From the NCBI RefSeq assembly GCF_040939785.1, contig NZ_CP162553.1:4340001-4404000 (forward strand): 64,000 bases of DNA, given 5' to 3'. Below the pieces are notes generated by a model, which saw only the letters and a list, made by a program, of their open reading frames with translations, had not been told where the DNA came from and did no database searches. This stretch comes from Bradyrhizobium lupini (GTDB lineage Bacteria > Pseudomonadota > Alphaproteobacteria > Rhizobiales > Xanthobacteraceae). Position numbers and translations under genes: made by a program. This document shows positions 63,509-64,000 of the stretch, in pieces; the stretch's first letter is position 1, and each line of letters begins with the position of its first letter.

Positions 63509-64000
63509 CAGCCGACGGCGGCACCGCTGTCGGGGAAAATCTGCGGCAATTGCAGCCGCACGCGCGTGCCTGAGGAATCCGAGCTCAGATCGAGCATCGC
63601 CCCGCAGCGCGCGGCACGGCTCCTCATGTTGCGAAGCCCCCGCGCGGTCTGGCCCGCGTCGGTGGCTCTGCCGCTGCCGACCGGCGCAGAACCGTTCGCA
63701 AAGCCCTTGCCATCATCCGCGACCTTGATCACACCGAACGGCCCCTGACCTTCGTTGACCGTCTCGATGGTGACCGCGATGCGGCGGGCCTGTGCGTGCT
63801 TGACCGCGTTGGTCACGGCCTCGTCGAGGATGCGCACGATCTGGATGACATGCCATGGCCTGAGCTCGGGATGCAGCGGCAGCCCCTGCGGCGTGGCCAC
63901 GTGCCAGTCGAGCGCGATGTCGTGCGGTCGCAATTGCGCGGTCGCTCGCTCGCGCCAGGAGCCGAGTGCGAGCATCAGGTCGCCGCCGATGTCGTCCATG
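63508..64000 (-). CDS. Sensor histidine kinase, C-terminal part (partial)
   Basis: A partial protein running off the window edge; about 163 C-terminal residues are seen. It contains an HATPase domain: HVIQIVRILDEAVTNAVKHA (N box, residues about 50-69), IKVADDGKGFANG (G1 box) and GLRNMRSRAARCGAML (G2 region). The spacing and RILDEAxTNAVKHA form resemble the NarX/DegS-type HATPase of two-component systems with LuxR-type response regulators. The dimerisation and sensing regions lie outside, so the signal cannot be read. The gene is on the minus strand, ending next to a terminator. Confidence 0.85.
   Translation of the reverse strand, partial: MDDIGGDLMLALGSWRERATAQLRPHDIALDWHVATPQGLPLHPELRPWHVIQIVRILDEAVTNAVKHAQARRIAVTIETVNEGQGPFGVIKVADDGKGFANGSAPVGSGRATDAGQTARGLRNMRSRAARCGAMLDLSSDSSGTRVRLQLPQIFPDSGAAVG

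Overview
The window looks like chromosomal DNA of a GC-rich alphaproteobacterium, most probably Bradyrhizobium or a close relative in the Nitrobacteraceae. This rests on gene content (TrcR/DUF1013, UPF0262, DUF2948, an NdvA-type glucan exporter, a TAXI-type TRAP transporter with DUF1850), on protein sequences that resemble Bradyrhizobium as I remember them, and on several families of short palindromic intergenic repeats. No database search was possible.

Layout. 0-3 kb: MgtC-like protein, Tat-exported intradiol-dioxygenase-like protein plus ferric-reductase-like membrane protein, a stand-alone cyclic-nucleotide-binding protein and an orphan membrane protein. 3-5.5 kb: an AT-richer divergent pair (LysR regulator and NTF2-like protein), then a long noncoding element and tRNA-Thr. 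5.9-10.8 kb: a cNMP-domain/thioredoxin-reductase-like fusion, EthD protein, membrane protein, chloroperoxidase-type hydrolase and NAD(P)-binding protein. 10.8-15.1 kb: housekeeping cluster DUF2948-hisD-UPF0262-phosphatase-maf-yacG-tRNA-Phe. 15-21.5 kb: LuxR regulator, a 27-bp tandem repeat, FABP-like and RibD-like proteins, a frameshifted amine oxidase, small secreted proteins and an oleate hydratase remnant. 21.6-27.8 kb: TPR protein/aldo-keto reductase operon, hotdog protein, Nudix hydrolase and several secreted orphans. 27.9-32.4 kb: TAXI TRAP uptake system (binding protein, fused permease, DUF1850) and an SDR. 32.4-33.5 kb: a decayed IS30-type insertion sequence inside a palindromic repeat. 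33.5-41.7 kb: membrane protein, Na+/H+ antiporter, two TPR-LprI paralogues, propionyl-CoA synthetase, a lipoprotein and TrcR. 41.9-44.3 kb: compact ispH-thrB-rnhA operon. 44.5-52.1 kb: minus-strand genes for peroxiredoxin, DUF924, FadD, a DacA-type carboxypeptidase, the glucan exporter and an ABC binding protein. 52.3-64 kb: Tyr/Gly-rich secreted protein, HisE-like protein, DedA, AspA, a nitronate monooxygenase/thioesterase/acyl-CoA ligase neighbourhood, orphan envelope proteins and, cut by the window edge, a histidine kinase.

Together this is mostly core metabolism (histidine, threonine and isoprenoid synthesis, fatty-acid and propionate activation), envelope functions and organic-acid uptake. 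I found no phage, CRISPR array or defence island. The most unusual signals are the dispersed palindromic repeats, the long element beside tRNA-Thr, the frame-ambiguous 27-bp repeat, and several apparent single-base indels, which may be gene decay or sequencing error.
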